Positions 30,235-38,478 are shown, counted from the stretch's first letter. The stretch: DNA of 64,000 nucleotides from an uncultured Bacteroidia bacterium (GCA_902799345.1 CADBZW010000004.1:124001-188000), one strand, 5' to 3'. A program made the numbers and translations. Notes: generated from the letters alone by a model not told the origin.

Positions 30235-30455
30235 TTTTTCTGAGGGATTGAATGGCAGGTGCCGCTTGTTTCAATCACATGCTTGTAACCCGTTAGGTCA
30301 ATACCTTCCTTTTTGGCTAAAAGCATCAATTCCTCATCCACCTCGTTGTCGATAATGGCAAACTTGTAGTCGCACTTTTGATTAATTAGTTCCACCAATT
30401 CCGAAAATGGAATCTTGATTGATTGTTCTTTGTTGAATGGTTTCTTGTCCGTCAT
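30159..30455 (-). CDS. Small protein, truncated PBECR/MuF-C-like fragment
   Basis: A 98-residue ORF. Residues 1-70 look like real coding sequence (KIPFSELVELINQKCDYKFAI...LTGYKHVIETSGTCHSI). The GYKHVIETSG...HS ending recalls the start of the PBECR (barnase/EndoU/ColicinE5-like) domain at the end of phage MuF proteins. After that the frame reads through the candidate sRNA terminator into Arg/Ser-rich residues, so the C-terminal domain is missing. Probably a gene remnant of mobile origin; function cannot be assigned. Confidence 0.35.
   Translation of the reverse strand: MTDKKPFNKEQSIKIPFSELVELINQKCDYKFAIIDNEVDEELMLLAKKEGIDLTGYKHVIETSGTCHSIPQKKKSPRIGGFKVLSRRVSCRSQSLTS
30211..30236 (+). terminator. 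Terminator of the candidate small RNA
   Basis: AAGCCTCC-TATTC-GGGGGCTT stem followed by a T-rich stretch. Confidence 0.7.
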
Positions 30456-30607
30456 AGCACTTTCGATTTTGATGCTGCAAAGTAACGGAGTTTGTCAAGA
30501 AAAAGCCGTTGATTAAACGTTTGTAGTCGACTGTAGTCGTTTGTTGTCGTTTGCTGTCGGATATATTGTTGGTTTATAGCGATTTGGTTTTTCTAATGAG
30601 TTGTAGT

Positions 30608-30769
30608 CATCTGATGAATCAGGATCGTCCTTCCAGTATACTAGATACCTTTTTTTGGCGGAGGTTGAAACCATCCGATGTATTAGGTTCGTCCTTTCAG
30701 CATACCAGAGCCTTGTTTTAGTTGCGGAGGTTGAAACCATCCGATGTACTAGGTTCGTCCTTTCAGGAC
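30608..30769. repeat. REP-like direct repeats, three copies, left of the RAYT gene
   Basis: Two near-identical 43-nt copies at 30658-30700 and 30724-30766 begin GCGGAGGTTGAAACCATCC and contain GGTTCGTCCTTTCAG. A more diverged partial copy lies at about 30608-30641, giving a period of about 65 nt. The last copy ends in the hairpin GTCC-TTTCA-GGAC (30757-30769). The same family recurs inverted at 34046-34225. The whole stretch 30456-30926 holds no other gene. Confidence 0.8.
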
Positions 30770-30846
30770 TTTATCAACCTTAGCATAGGAAAGACATTTT
30801 TCCATTAGGTTACTTCAATTCAAATAGTTTTCCTACTTTTGTGCTC

Positions 30847-30904
30847 AGAAGTCGAGGCATAGTCCTGAAAGGACGGCCCGACTTCAAAGGGGATTTCAAT
30901 CCCC
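30847..30904. repeat. Double hairpin just upstream of the RAYT gene
   Basis: GAAGTCG (30848-30854) pairs with CGACTTC (30879-30885) around the inner hairpin GTCC-TGAAA-GGAC (30862-30874). A second hairpin GGGGATT-TC-AATCCCC follows at 30889-30904. The order hairpin 1 then hairpin 2 matches the repeat cluster at 34046 onwards. Confidence 0.75.
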
Positions 30905-30926
30905 CGCCTACAAAAACTCAACCACC

Positions 30927-31388
30927 ATGGGAAGCTCACTCGCAAGAAACGACATCCACATCGTATTCCATATCAAATACTACAGCATGGAGATACGCGA
31001 CAAAGACCTTGGGCAAGTGTTCGCCTACATCGGAGGTGTCATCCGCAACATTGGCGGCCTACCCGTCGAAATCGGTGGAGTCGGCAACCATGTCCACATC
31101 CTCACTTCCTTGCCCAAGACCATCACCCTCTCCGACTTCGTGAAGCGCATCAAGGCATACAGCAGCAAGTGGATCAAGACCTTGGACGAACAGTATTACG
31201 AGGGTTTCTGCTGGCAGGCGGGCTATGGGGCCTTCTCGGTGGATTACAGAGGTATAGACCGAGTTGCGCATTATATCCGCACCCAAGCGGAACACCACCA
31301 CCGCACCGACTGGAAAGACGAGTACAAGCAACTCTTGGACGAAGCGGGCATTGAGTATGACGAACGGTGGGCGTTTGAGACGGATTGA
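30927..31388 (+). mobile_element. RAYT/IS200-like Y1 transposase
   Basis: A 153-residue Y1 HUH enzyme: metal-binding H55-V-H57 in GNHVHIL, and catalytic Tyr near 116 in RVAHYIRTQAEHHH. The C-terminal helix has EAGIEYDERWAFE. Length and the QAEHH ending fit REP-associated tyrosine transposases, which cut and move single-stranded REP hairpins, better than classic IS200 TnpA. It sits directly next to REP-like hairpins with no tnpB, which supports the RAYT call. Intact. Confidence 0.85.
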
Positions 31389-31477
31389 GACATATCCTTG
31401 CATATCTAAGCGGGAATTGTGACACCGCTTGATTTAAGGTTGCCCTACAGGGCATAGATAAAGACATTTCGCGATAT

Positions 31478-33220
31478 TTACGGTTCTTTAATGAGGTTAT
31501 TGGCTTTCAGAAAGTCAATAAAGCCATCCAAAATACTCGCATGACGAGTCAGGATATCGTCTTCTGAAAAGTCTGATTTAGCATTAGCAAGATCAAGCAA
31601 CTCCTTAACTTTCGTTCCATCCTTCTTCTTTCCTTGGCTCTCAAAGCCATAATAATACTTCTTCTTATCCCCGAACTTATAATCGCTTGCACGAATATTT
31701 ATACGTTTTTCTAAAATGGCTTTGTTGCCTAGCTTTTCAACATTGTATTTGTTGGCCATTGTTTCATGGCTCACCCTGTTTTTAGCAAATATATGTTCTA
31801 TATCGAACTGCGTTTCCAATGACATTAAAGGTTGTGAATCATCATGGAACGCCCACCATGCCAACATAGACTTGGTTATAGGACGCATATTGTAAAAGTT
31901 ATAGTCTCGGAACATGTTGGAAATCTGTTGTTCGTCAAACTTGAAATTGGCAAAATCAACAGGTTTGCCCTCAATTATTTTCAACATTTCTGCATAGACT
32001 GGAGTACGAAGCGAGTTCACACCAGGTTTAAATACTGAATATGCCCAGATAAACGCTGTGATAGTATTCAAAAAGCTGTAGAACAATTCGTCGTCAAGCT
32101 TACCTTCAGCGTCCTTGTTTTTCATGAAATAAACAGATGTAAAATAACGCCACATACCGTTAGGAGCATAACTTAACACAAAAAGACGACGTAGCACTCG
32201 AATAGAGAATCTTTCAACATCCTGATTGGTAACATCATTCCAGAAGTCTAATAGCGTTTCTAAATTATCCAATGTCTCATTTTTATACATCAATGCATAG
32301 TTATCATTCTCATAAAACTTACGAAGTGCTATGGTTGTTGTATCACTAAGACCTCGGGTTGCTCTAACATAATACATATATCGAGTAAAGAGTTCGTCCA
32401 TTGGAGTCCCAGTAATGGGATGAAAAATCTTATCAGCCTTCTCTTCCAAAGCCTTCCAACGCTCAATAAACCGATCTTTTTCACCCTTGCTTGAGTAATA
32501 CTTATAAAACTGCGCCTTGAAAATGTCTGAATCAGATAGAGGTAGTCCTCTGTCATTCAAAGTCGAGAAGATTCGCAATGCTGTATCCTGTGACTCTGCT
32601 TCAATGGGAAGCAAAATGCAATTGTTCATAATACGCTGAGGAAGATAAGCAAAAAACGCTGGGTACTTATGAAGGAATTCATCTATTTGCTTTTGGAAGA
32701 AACGATAGTTTTTGGCATAAGTACTCTTTTGATCCTTCTTTACATCTCCAGTGCGAAGTATTGTCAAAAACTCTTCTTTATCATTATCCGTAGCAACTTC
32801 ACTGTCAATTTTAAGTTTACTAGTATCTGGACGACCAAATTCATCAGTTTTCCATATACACTTTTCTATTGCCTCTCGGGTACGTTTTGCATTATCGTCT
32901 TGCATGTACCCGAAAAGCGAATAGAAAGCCCGCAACAAAAGCATCAAAGTTGTGAGTCTCTGCTGACCATCAATAATTTCCTGTTGTTTGTTTTTGTTCT
33001 TAAAGGTAACAATGGGACCAAGAAAATACTCATCGTTATCCTTATCGAATTTTGAATAGTCTGCACCAGGGAAAGCAAAATCAAAAATATCATTCCATAA
33101 TGTAAGACATTGTTCCTCACTCCATGCATAAGGCCTTTGATAATCAGGAATCAAAAAATCGGCTTTTGTGTCCGAGAATAACTCGTTAATGGTTTTTTGA
33201 TCTACGTTCAATTTGCTCAT
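31478..33220 (-). CDS. DUF262/DUF1524 (GmrSD-like) protein
   Basis: A 580-residue protein. The N-terminal ParB-like DUF262 domain has IPDYQRPYAWSEEQ, FLGPIV and EIIDGQQRLTTLMLLLR (about 24-95), which binds and hydrolyses NTP in GmrS-type proteins. The C-terminal DUF1524 His-Me nuclease domain has FDIEHIFAKNR (about 470) followed by EKLGNKAILEKRINIRASD. This architecture is that of type IV modification-dependent GmrSD enzymes and related phage-defence proteins. It is AT-rich, with its own promoter (33250-33257), between REP clusters and next to a sirtuin. Intact. Confidence 0.87.
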   Translation of the reverse strand: MSKLNVDQKTINELFSDTKADFLIPDYQRPYAWSEEQCLTLWNDIFDFAFPGADYSKFDKDNDEYFLGPIVTFKNKNKQQEIIDGQQRLTTLMLLLRAFYSLFGYMQDDNAKRTREAIEKCIWKTDEFGRPDTSKLKIDSEVATDNDKEEFLTILRTGDVKKDQKSTYAKNYRFFQKQIDEFLHKYPAFFAYLPQRIMNNCILLPIEAESQDTALRIFSTLNDRGLPLSDSDIFKAQFYKYYSSKGEKDRFIERWKALEEKADKIFHPITGTPMDELFTRYMYYVRATRGLSDTTTIALRKFYENDNYALMYKNETLDNLETLLDFWNDVTNQDVERFSIRVLRRLFVLSYAPNGMWRYFTSVYFMKNKDAEGKLDDELFYSFLNTITAFIWAYSVFKPGVNSLRTPVYAEMLKIIEGKPVDFANFKFDEQQISNMFRDYNFYNMRPITKSMLAWWAFHDDSQPLMSLETQFDIEHIFAKNRVSHETMANKYNVEKLGNKAILEKRINIRASDYKFGDKKKYYYGFESQGKKKDGTKVKELLDLANAKSDFSEDDILTRHASILDGFIDFLKANNLIKEP

Positions 33221-33249
33221 TTAATTCGTAATTAAAAGTTTTCAACTTG

Positions 33250-33257
33250 CAAAAATA
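33250..33257 (-). promoter_or_regulatory. -7 element of the DUF262 gene
   Basis: TATTTTTG on the minus strand, 29 nt upstream of the ATG at 33220. Confidence 0.65.
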
Positions 33258-33258
33258 A

Positions 33259-33966
33259 CTATTTTTCCAATTCTTCCAACCTCCTCACCAACTCATCCAC
33301 TCCCTCCACCGCCTTAGCCTTGATATGCTGGAATCCAGCTGGCAGGCCACCTTTCAAGTCCTTCGGGTCAATCAGGAACTTGGGAATTTCACGATGAGCA
33401 TAATCGACCAACCTAGCCGCTGGATAGACAACCAAGGAGGTTCCCACGACAACAAAAATATCTGCCTGTCGGACAAGGTGTTCCGCCAATTCCATATTGT
33501 CGACGTATTCGCCAAACCATACAATATATGGCCGCAGTTGCGAACCATCGGCGGCTTTGTCACCCAATCGAATAGGGACATCAAGCGGATAGTCCTTGAT
33601 GCAATTGGGGTCGAGGCGATTGCGCGAAGAAGTCACCTTGCTCAACTCGCCGTGAAGATGCAGCACCTTGCTACTGCCCGCCCTTTCGTGAAGATTATCC
33701 ACATTCTGGGTGATGATGGTCACGTCGTATTGCTTCTCCAAGTCCGCCAAAACACGATGGGCATGGTTCGGCTCTACTTCCAATAGGTTTTTCCGACGGG
33801 CATTGTAGAAATCGAGCACTGCCTGAGGGTCTTCCTCAAAACCCGCCACACTAGCCAGTTTCATGGCATCATATTTCCCCCACATGCCATTGGCATCCCG
33901 AAACGTAGGGATTCCGCTTTCGGCGCTGATGCCTGCGCCGGTGAAGACTACTAGTTTTTGTCGCAA
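33259..33966 (-). CDS. Sir2-family NAD-dependent protein deacylase
   Basis: Removes acyl groups from lysine using NAD. FTGAGISAESGIPTFRD, TQNVDNLHERAG, LHLHGEL (catalytic His) and VVGTSLVVYPAA are all present. The zinc-binding Cys pairs are absent: after HGELSKV comes TSSRNRLDPNC, so it lacks the usual zinc ribbon. The -7 element at 33997-34004 overlaps the longest possible start (TTG 33999), so that start would lie inside the promoter; I use the TTG at 33966, giving MRQKLVVFTGAG and 235 residues. It ends near the DUF262 promoter, same strand. Confidence 0.88.
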   Translation of the reverse strand: MRQKLVVFTGAGISAESGIPTFRDANGMWGKYDAMKLASVAGFEEDPQAVLDFYNARRKNLLEVEPNHAHRVLADLEKQYDVTIITQNVDNLHERAGSSKVLHLHGELSKVTSSRNRLDPNCIKDYPLDVPIRLGDKAADGSQLRPYIVWFGEYVDNMELAEHLVRQADIFVVVGTSLVVYPAARLVDYAHREIPKFLIDPKDLKGGLPAGFQHIKAKAVEGVDELVRRLEELEK

Positions 33967-33996
33967 AATAGTGTAATTAAAAGTGATTAGATTTTG

Positions 33997-34004
33997 CAAA
34001 GATA
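33997..34004 (-). promoter_or_regulatory. Sirtuin promoter -7 element
   Basis: TATCTTTG on the minus strand; transcription would begin near 33990, excluding the longer ORF start. Confidence 0.6.
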
Positions 34005-34045
34005 CATAAACAAGCTAAAAAACGCACTATTTCACATTAAGCAAA

Positions 34046-34225
34046 GTCCCGAAGGGACGCCCCTACCACATCGGTGGTTTCAACCTCCGCAAAAAAAAAC
34101 AGCGGTACGCCCTTCCCCATCGGAGGTTTCAACCTCCGTCTAAAAGTGTCCGTGCAACCTCACCTCATCGGAGGTTTCAACCTCCGCATAAAGCCAACAG
34201 TGCATCAGAGTAGGTTTCAACCTCG
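34046..34225. repeat. REP-like cluster right of the sirtuin, inverted relative to 30608-30904
   Basis: Hairpin GTCCC-GAA-GGGAC (34046-34058) is followed by four copies of the second hairpin type: GGTGGTTTCAACCTCC (34074-34089), GGAGGTTTCAACCTCC (34122-34137 and 34170-34185) and a degenerate copy near 34212-34224. Period about 48 nt. It is the reverse complement of the GGAGGTTGAAACC units at 30658-30740. Confidence 0.85.
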
Positions 34226-34235
34226 TGAACCCACC

Positions 34236-35564
34236 TCAAATCCGCTTCCTTCCCCAGTCCGCCTTCCAGATATACACCAGCGAAATCAGGCCGATGAGGA
34301 TGTTGTAGACCCACTCGGCAGTCCAAACACCAGCGATGGTGGAGGTCTTCGACATCAGGAAGACATAGATGATGTAGATGATGAGGATGCCGAACTCCAA
34401 AGCCATGGCCGCCGTGGTGTTGCCTGTGCCCGAGACGGCCTCGAAGAAGGTCATGGAGAAAGCACCCAATAAGGTGGCGACACAGATCACATACACCGAA
34501 GGGATGGCAGCCTGCGCCAAAGCGAGGTCATCCGTGTAAATCTGAAGGACGAGATGCGGGATAGTCGCCACTACTGCAACTAAAACCACACCACACAAAA
34601 AGCTGTTTTTCACCACTTTCCAAATGGTCGACATCACCTCGTTGCTCTTGCCCTCGCCGATGATGCGGCTCGTCAAAGTGTTGGCGGTCGAGGCAAAGGC
34701 GATGCCCGGGATGATGAGGATCATATAGGCGCTGCGGACCACCGACGACACCCCGATGGCGGTCTCACCCATCTTCTCGATCATGACGAAGAAGATGAAC
34801 CAGGCACCGAACGAGAACAGGCGCTGTATCATGCTTGGGAAGGCCACCTTGAGGATGTCGCCCATTAAGGCGGGCTGCCACCGGTGCCAACGGAACATGC
34901 CGTATTCCTCATGCGGTATCTTGATGTAGGTGTAAATCCAGAAGAAGAAAAACGCCGTGATTTCAGCCAACAAAGAGGCCAAAGCGGCGCCGCCGATGCC
35001 CATCTCGGGCAGACCCACATGGCCGAAAATTAAAGCCCAGTCGAAGAAGATGTTGACCACGGCCATGATGATGGTCGAAAAGGTGATGACCTTGGTGGTG
35101 CTGATGCCGACATAGAAAGAGCGGAACAGGAAGTTGAACACCACGAACATGATGCCGAACTGCCTGAATTTCAAGTATTCGTTGGCAGCAGCATAGATGT
35201 TTTCCGATTCGATGATGACATGCAACAGCCTATGGCTGAAGAAGAACAAGATACTGAACAGCAAAAGTCCCAACCCCAGTACAAACAAGGCTCCATGTTG
35301 AAACACCACGCCGATTTTGCTAAAGTTACCCTCGCCATACCGCCGCGCGATGAAAATCTGTATGCCGATGGCAAAGCCCATCGCCAAGGTGGTGAAGACG
35401 AAGTAATACAAGCCCGCCATCATGGAGGCACTCAGCTCGATGGTGCCTAGGTGCCCTAAGAAAGCAGTGTCGGTGAAGGTGATGATGGTCTGCGCCAAGT
35501 TGCCCAACATGATGGGGTAAGCGATGCGCCAGATCTCGCGGTTCGAAACGGTGGTTTTAATCAT
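34236..35564 (-). CDS. MATE-family efflux transporter
   Basis: A 442-residue protein with 12 helices in two homologous halves. REIWRIAYPIMLGNLAQTIITFTDTAFLGHLG is the MATE N-terminal signature, and SMIQRLFSFGAWFIFF starts the second half. Members export drugs or metabolites with Na+ or H+. The only promoter element found (35569-35576) lies so close to the ATG that the mRNA may be nearly leaderless. The 3' end abuts the REP cluster. Confidence 0.92.
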   Translation of the reverse strand: MIKTTVSNREIWRIAYPIMLGNLAQTIITFTDTAFLGHLGTIELSASMMAGLYYFVFTTLAMGFAIGIQIFIARRYGEGNFSKIGVVFQHGALFVLGLGLLLFSILFFFSHRLLHVIIESENIYAAANEYLKFRQFGIMFVVFNFLFRSFYVGISTTKVITFSTIIMAVVNIFFDWALIFGHVGLPEMGIGGAALASLLAEITAFFFFWIYTYIKIPHEEYGMFRWHRWQPALMGDILKVAFPSMIQRLFSFGAWFIFFVMIEKMGETAIGVSSVVRSAYMILIIPGIAFASTANTLTSRIIGEGKSNEVMSTIWKVVKNSFLCGVVLVAVVATIPHLVLQIYTDDLALAQAAIPSVYVICVATLLGAFSMTFFEAVSGTGNTTAAMALEFGILIIYIIYVFLMSKTSTIAGVWTAEWVYNILIGLISLVYIWKADWGRKRI

Positions 35565-35568
35565 GCGG

Positions 35569-35576
35569 CAAAATTA
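35569..35576 (-). promoter_or_regulatory. -7 element at the MATE gene
   Basis: TAATTTTG on the minus strand, only 4 nt upstream of the ATG at 35564, which predicts a leaderless or near-leaderless transcript. Confidence 0.45.
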
Positions 35577-35763
35577 GACATTTCATGGATTTGCTTCGCA
35601 AAGAAATATGAAATATTGACTAACGTCGAATCTTCGATTTCAACGTAGTTAAATTGTTCAAAAATCTATTTCAAAATCCGACAAAACACAAACCTTTGAT
35701 TTTTAGAGATTATAATTAAGATTTTTGGCAGATTTCTCGCCCGCAGGGCGAACCCACAACAGG

Positions 35764-37272
35764 CTACTTTGAGCGAAGCGAAAAGAATGCCTTCCCCAGA
35801 TGCTCCGAAATGTCAGAAGCAATCAAAGCCTCCTGCCCTATCTCGTCGGCGGCGAGGTCGCCAGCGAGGCCGTGTAGATAGACACCCAACACAGCGGCTT
35901 CCTCGGGCGAATAGCGCTGCGCCAAAAGCGATAGGATAATGCCCGTCAACACATCGCCGCTGCCTGCCGTGGCCATGCCGGGATTGCCCGTGGTGTTGAA
36001 GAAGACGGTACCGTTGGGCATCGCGACGGTGGTATGTGCGCCTTTCACGATGACGACGAGGTTGTATTTGGTGGCCAGTTCCCTTTGTTTCTCAAGGCGC
36101 TCAAACGAGGTCGAGGTCTTCCCCACCAAGCGTTCAAACTCCTTCGGATGCGGCGTCAGTATCGTTTTGGCAGGCAGGAACGGCAGCCAAGTCGGGTTGT
36201 CGGAGAGGATGTTCAAGGCATCGGCATCCATGACAAGCGGCACTTGCACCTCTTGAATCAGACGTTTCAAAGCGCGGACGGTGTCATCAGCCTTGCCCAA
36301 ACCAGGGCCTACGCCTACAGCGGTAAAGGCATCCAAATGTCCAAAGGATGAGAAACAGGTTTCGGAGTCGTCAGAGTCAATCATCGCCTCTGGGATGGCG
36401 GTCTGCAAAGGCAGTTGAGCCACTTTGGGCAGGTGTACGCTCAACAGGCCGACACCCGTGCGCAGACAGGCTTTCGCGCCTAATAAAGCCGCACCCGTCT
36501 TGCCTTCGGAGCCAGCGATGAGCAAAGCGTGTCCGTAGGTGCCTTTGTGGGAGTATTTCGTGCGGTTGTGTAGTATCGGCTTCACCATCGCCTTGACGGT
36601 CAGCAGGTTGTTGGTCTCTACCTCTTTCAGATAGCGTGGGTGCAGACCGATGTCCAAGACCTCGAAGCGGCCCACATACGGGTCGTTTTCGGGCAGCAGG
36701 AACGCCAGCTTGGGGTTTTGGAAGGTCAGCGTGTAGTCGGCCTTGAAGATGAAGCCCAAGGCACTGGGGGCGTCGGCGAAAAGGCCCGAAGGGATGTCGA
36801 TGGCCACGCGGATGGCCTTGGTCTGGTTGAGGTAGGCAATCAGGTCGGTGGTCATGCCCTGCAGCGGACGGTTGAGGCCCGAGCCAAAGATGGCGTCGAC
36901 CACCACATCGTTGGCGTCGACTTTCGGAAAGTCGTCCTCGGTGAGGATGTCGAACATCGGCACCTTGGTCTCGTTCACGAGGCGGTAGTAGTTCACCTCA
37001 CAGTCGTGGCTCATGCGGTCGCTGTAGCGCACCATAAACACCTGTGGGACAATCTCTTGTTCATTAAGCAGTCGGGCCACCACGAGGCCGTCACCGCCGT
37101 TGTTGCCCATGCCACAGAAGATCTTGATGGTCTTCTCACGCGGCGCACGACGATAAAGCCACTCAAAGACTTTGGTTGCCGCCCGTTCCATCAAATCGAC
37201 GGACTCAATGGGTTCGTTTTCTATTGTGTATTTGTCCGCTTCGCGGATTTGTTCGACTGAAAGGATTTTCAT
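35764..37272 (-). CDS. nnr: Bifunctional NAD(P)H-hydrate epimerase / ADP-dependent dehydratase
   Basis: Repairs hydrated NAD(P)H. The N-terminal YjeF_N epimerase has IKIFCGMGNNGGDGLVVARLL and DAIFGSGLNRPL. The C-terminal kinase-like dehydratase starts near residue 230 with KYSHKGTYGHALLIAGSEGKTGAALLGAKA, then LTPHPKEFERL, VVIVKGAHT and the GNPGMATAGSGDVLTGII motif. 502 residues, a full-length fusion. Confidence 0.95.
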   Translation of the reverse strand: MKILSVEQIREADKYTIENEPIESVDLMERAATKVFEWLYRRAPREKTIKIFCGMGNNGGDGLVVARLLNEQEIVPQVFMVRYSDRMSHDCEVNYYRLVNETKVPMFDILTEDDFPKVDANDVVVDAIFGSGLNRPLQGMTTDLIAYLNQTKAIRVAIDIPSGLFADAPSALGFIFKADYTLTFQNPKLAFLLPENDPYVGRFEVLDIGLHPRYLKEVETNNLLTVKAMVKPILHNRTKYSHKGTYGHALLIAGSEGKTGAALLGAKACLRTGVGLLSVHLPKVAQLPLQTAIPEAMIDSDDSETCFSSFGHLDAFTAVGVGPGLGKADDTVRALKRLIQEVQVPLVMDADALNILSDNPTWLPFLPAKTILTPHPKEFERLVGKTSTSFERLEKQRELATKYNLVVIVKGAHTTVAMPNGTVFFNTTGNPGMATAGSGDVLTGIILSLLAQRYSPEEAAVLGVYLHGLAGDLAADEIGQEALIASDISEHLGKAFFSLRSK

Positions 37273-37293
37273 ATTGCATCTGTTTTTATCACA

Positions 37294-37427
37294 AAACCAA
37301 CAAAACCGTCAAAACTTTATTTCTAGGCAAGGAAAGCCCGCCAACCGGCGGCTTTCCAGCGGCAACACGGTTGTGGAGCCGCTCACACCTCTTATTGTTT
37401 TGCAAGTTTTGAAGGTTTTGTGACATA
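37294..37427. repeat. Long imperfect inverted repeat between HAD and nnr genes
   Basis: TCACAAAACC... at about 37296 and ...GGTTTTGTGA ending about 37424 form the outer arms, with GTCAAAACTT and AAGTTTTGAA extending the pairing. The interior holds CCGCCAACCGGCGG (37348-37361). Possible REP-like element; no terminator T run. Confidence 0.6.
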
Positions 37428-37428
37428 A

Positions 37429-38022
37429 TTACAAATTGATTAGAGTTCTTTCCAGCTTATCTTTCCCCTCAAACAACAGCCCCGTAATTCCCAAAGCATT
37501 CGCCGCCGCCACATTATTCGGATTATCATCAATAAAAACCGTCTCCTCTGCCTTGATGCCGAAGCGCTGCAAGGCCAATTGGAAGATGCGCGGGTCGGGC
37601 TTCATCACCTTCTCGATGCCCGAAATCACCATGTCCTCCATGAGGTCGAGGACAGGATAGACCGGCCGCACCAAGGCAAAGGTCTCCTCCGACCAGTTGG
37701 ACAGCCCAAACACACGGAAACCTTTGTCCTTCAGTTCCTTGACCAATTCCTCCATGCCTGGTATCTGTCCGCCCATCATCTTCATGAACTCGCCGTAATA
37801 CAACTCAATTTCTTTCTTCCACTCGGGATGCTCGGCAATGAGTTCCGCAACGCCTTCCGCAATGGGTTTGCCGTTATCGTGCTGGGCGTTCCACTCGTAG
37901 GTGCAGATATGCGTGAGGAACCACTCGGCCTTGTCCACATCGCCGAAATAAGGGTCATAAAGGTAATGCGGGTTCCAGTCTAAGAGCACACCGCCATAGT
38001 CAAAGATGATGTTTTTAATCAT
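37429..38022 (-). CDS. HAD-superfamily hydrolase
   Basis: A 197-residue HAD subfamily IA phosphatase-like protein. Motif I is IIFDYGGVLLDW (nucleophile Asp8), motif II FGLSNWSEE, motif III with Lys in KVMKPDPRIFQLAL, and motif IV VFIDDNPNNV. The second Asp of the usual DxD is replaced by Gly in DYGG, as in the YihX-type branch. Substrate unknown. Upstream is a truncated BRO gene. Confidence 0.88.
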   Translation of the reverse strand: MIKNIIFDYGGVLLDWNPHYLYDPYFGDVDKAEWFLTHICTYEWNAQHDNGKPIAEGVAELIAEHPEWKKEIELYYGEFMKMMGGQIPGMEELVKELKDKGFRVFGLSNWSEETFALVRPVYPVLDLMEDMVISGIEKVMKPDPRIFQLALQRFGIKAEETVFIDDNPNNVAAANALGITGLLFEGKDKLERTLINL

Positions 38023-38057
38023 TGCTATCTGGGTTTTCGAGTTGTTTTTGAATTAAT

Positions 38058-38393
38058 TTAAGCAACCTGTGCCATCCATTGCTTGAAAGGCTCTGCCTTG
38101 GGCGACGGGATGGATTGGATTAGACGAAAAAGTTGCTCTGTATCAGCGACATCCGTTTTGTATCTCTTGCCATCAGAAGACAACATTTTCAGTTGGTTAC
38201 AATTTGTAACCGACTCGTTTCCTTCTTTTATCAATCTGTGTTTCAAGACTTTCCAATAGTTGCGAGGATTAGGGCTTTCCGTCAATACGGCAACCACATC
38301 AACGATGGAAAAATACCATTTCTCTGCCTCGTCGTCCCAAATGGCACGGACTTTCTTCTCCTCAAAGAGCTGGATTTTGTTATGCTGGGTCAT
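38058..38393 (-). pseudogene. Truncated BRO-N (phage antirepressor-like) protein
   Basis: The ATG at 38393 gives 111 residues: KIQLFEEKKVRAIWDDEAEKWYFSIVDVVAVLTES is a Bro-N domain, followed by LFRLIQSIPSPKAEPFKQWMAQVA and a stop. In homologues the AEPFKQW...QVG segment is followed by a further long C-terminal part, so this copy ends early. It keeps a promoter (38410-38417, minus strand). Probably a remnant of a phage or mobile antirepressor-type gene; a short functional form is possible. Confidence 0.7.
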
Positions 38394-38409
38394 AAATCTT
38401 ATTTTGCTG

Positions 38410-38417
38410 CAAATATA
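38410..38417 (-). promoter_or_regulatory. -7 element of the BRO gene
   Basis: TATATTTG on the minus strand, 16 nt upstream of the ATG; divergent from the tex promoter. Confidence 0.55.
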
Positions 38418-38451
38418 GTGAAAAATGCTGAAAAATACTGCAAGAAAATCG

Positions 38452-38459
38452 TATTTTTG
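38452..38459 (+). promoter_or_regulatory. tex promoter -7 element
   Basis: TATTTTTG followed by CAC, 19 nt before the tex ATG at 38479. Confidence 0.65.
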
Positions 38460-38478
38460 CACTCCTAAACCTGAAATT

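Noticed and set aside
30513..30740. 75-codon minus-strand ORF, and a similar 132-codon ORF at 34074-34472
   Set aside because: Built from the REP-like repeats (recurring MVSTSA peptide); the second runs into the MATE gene antisense.
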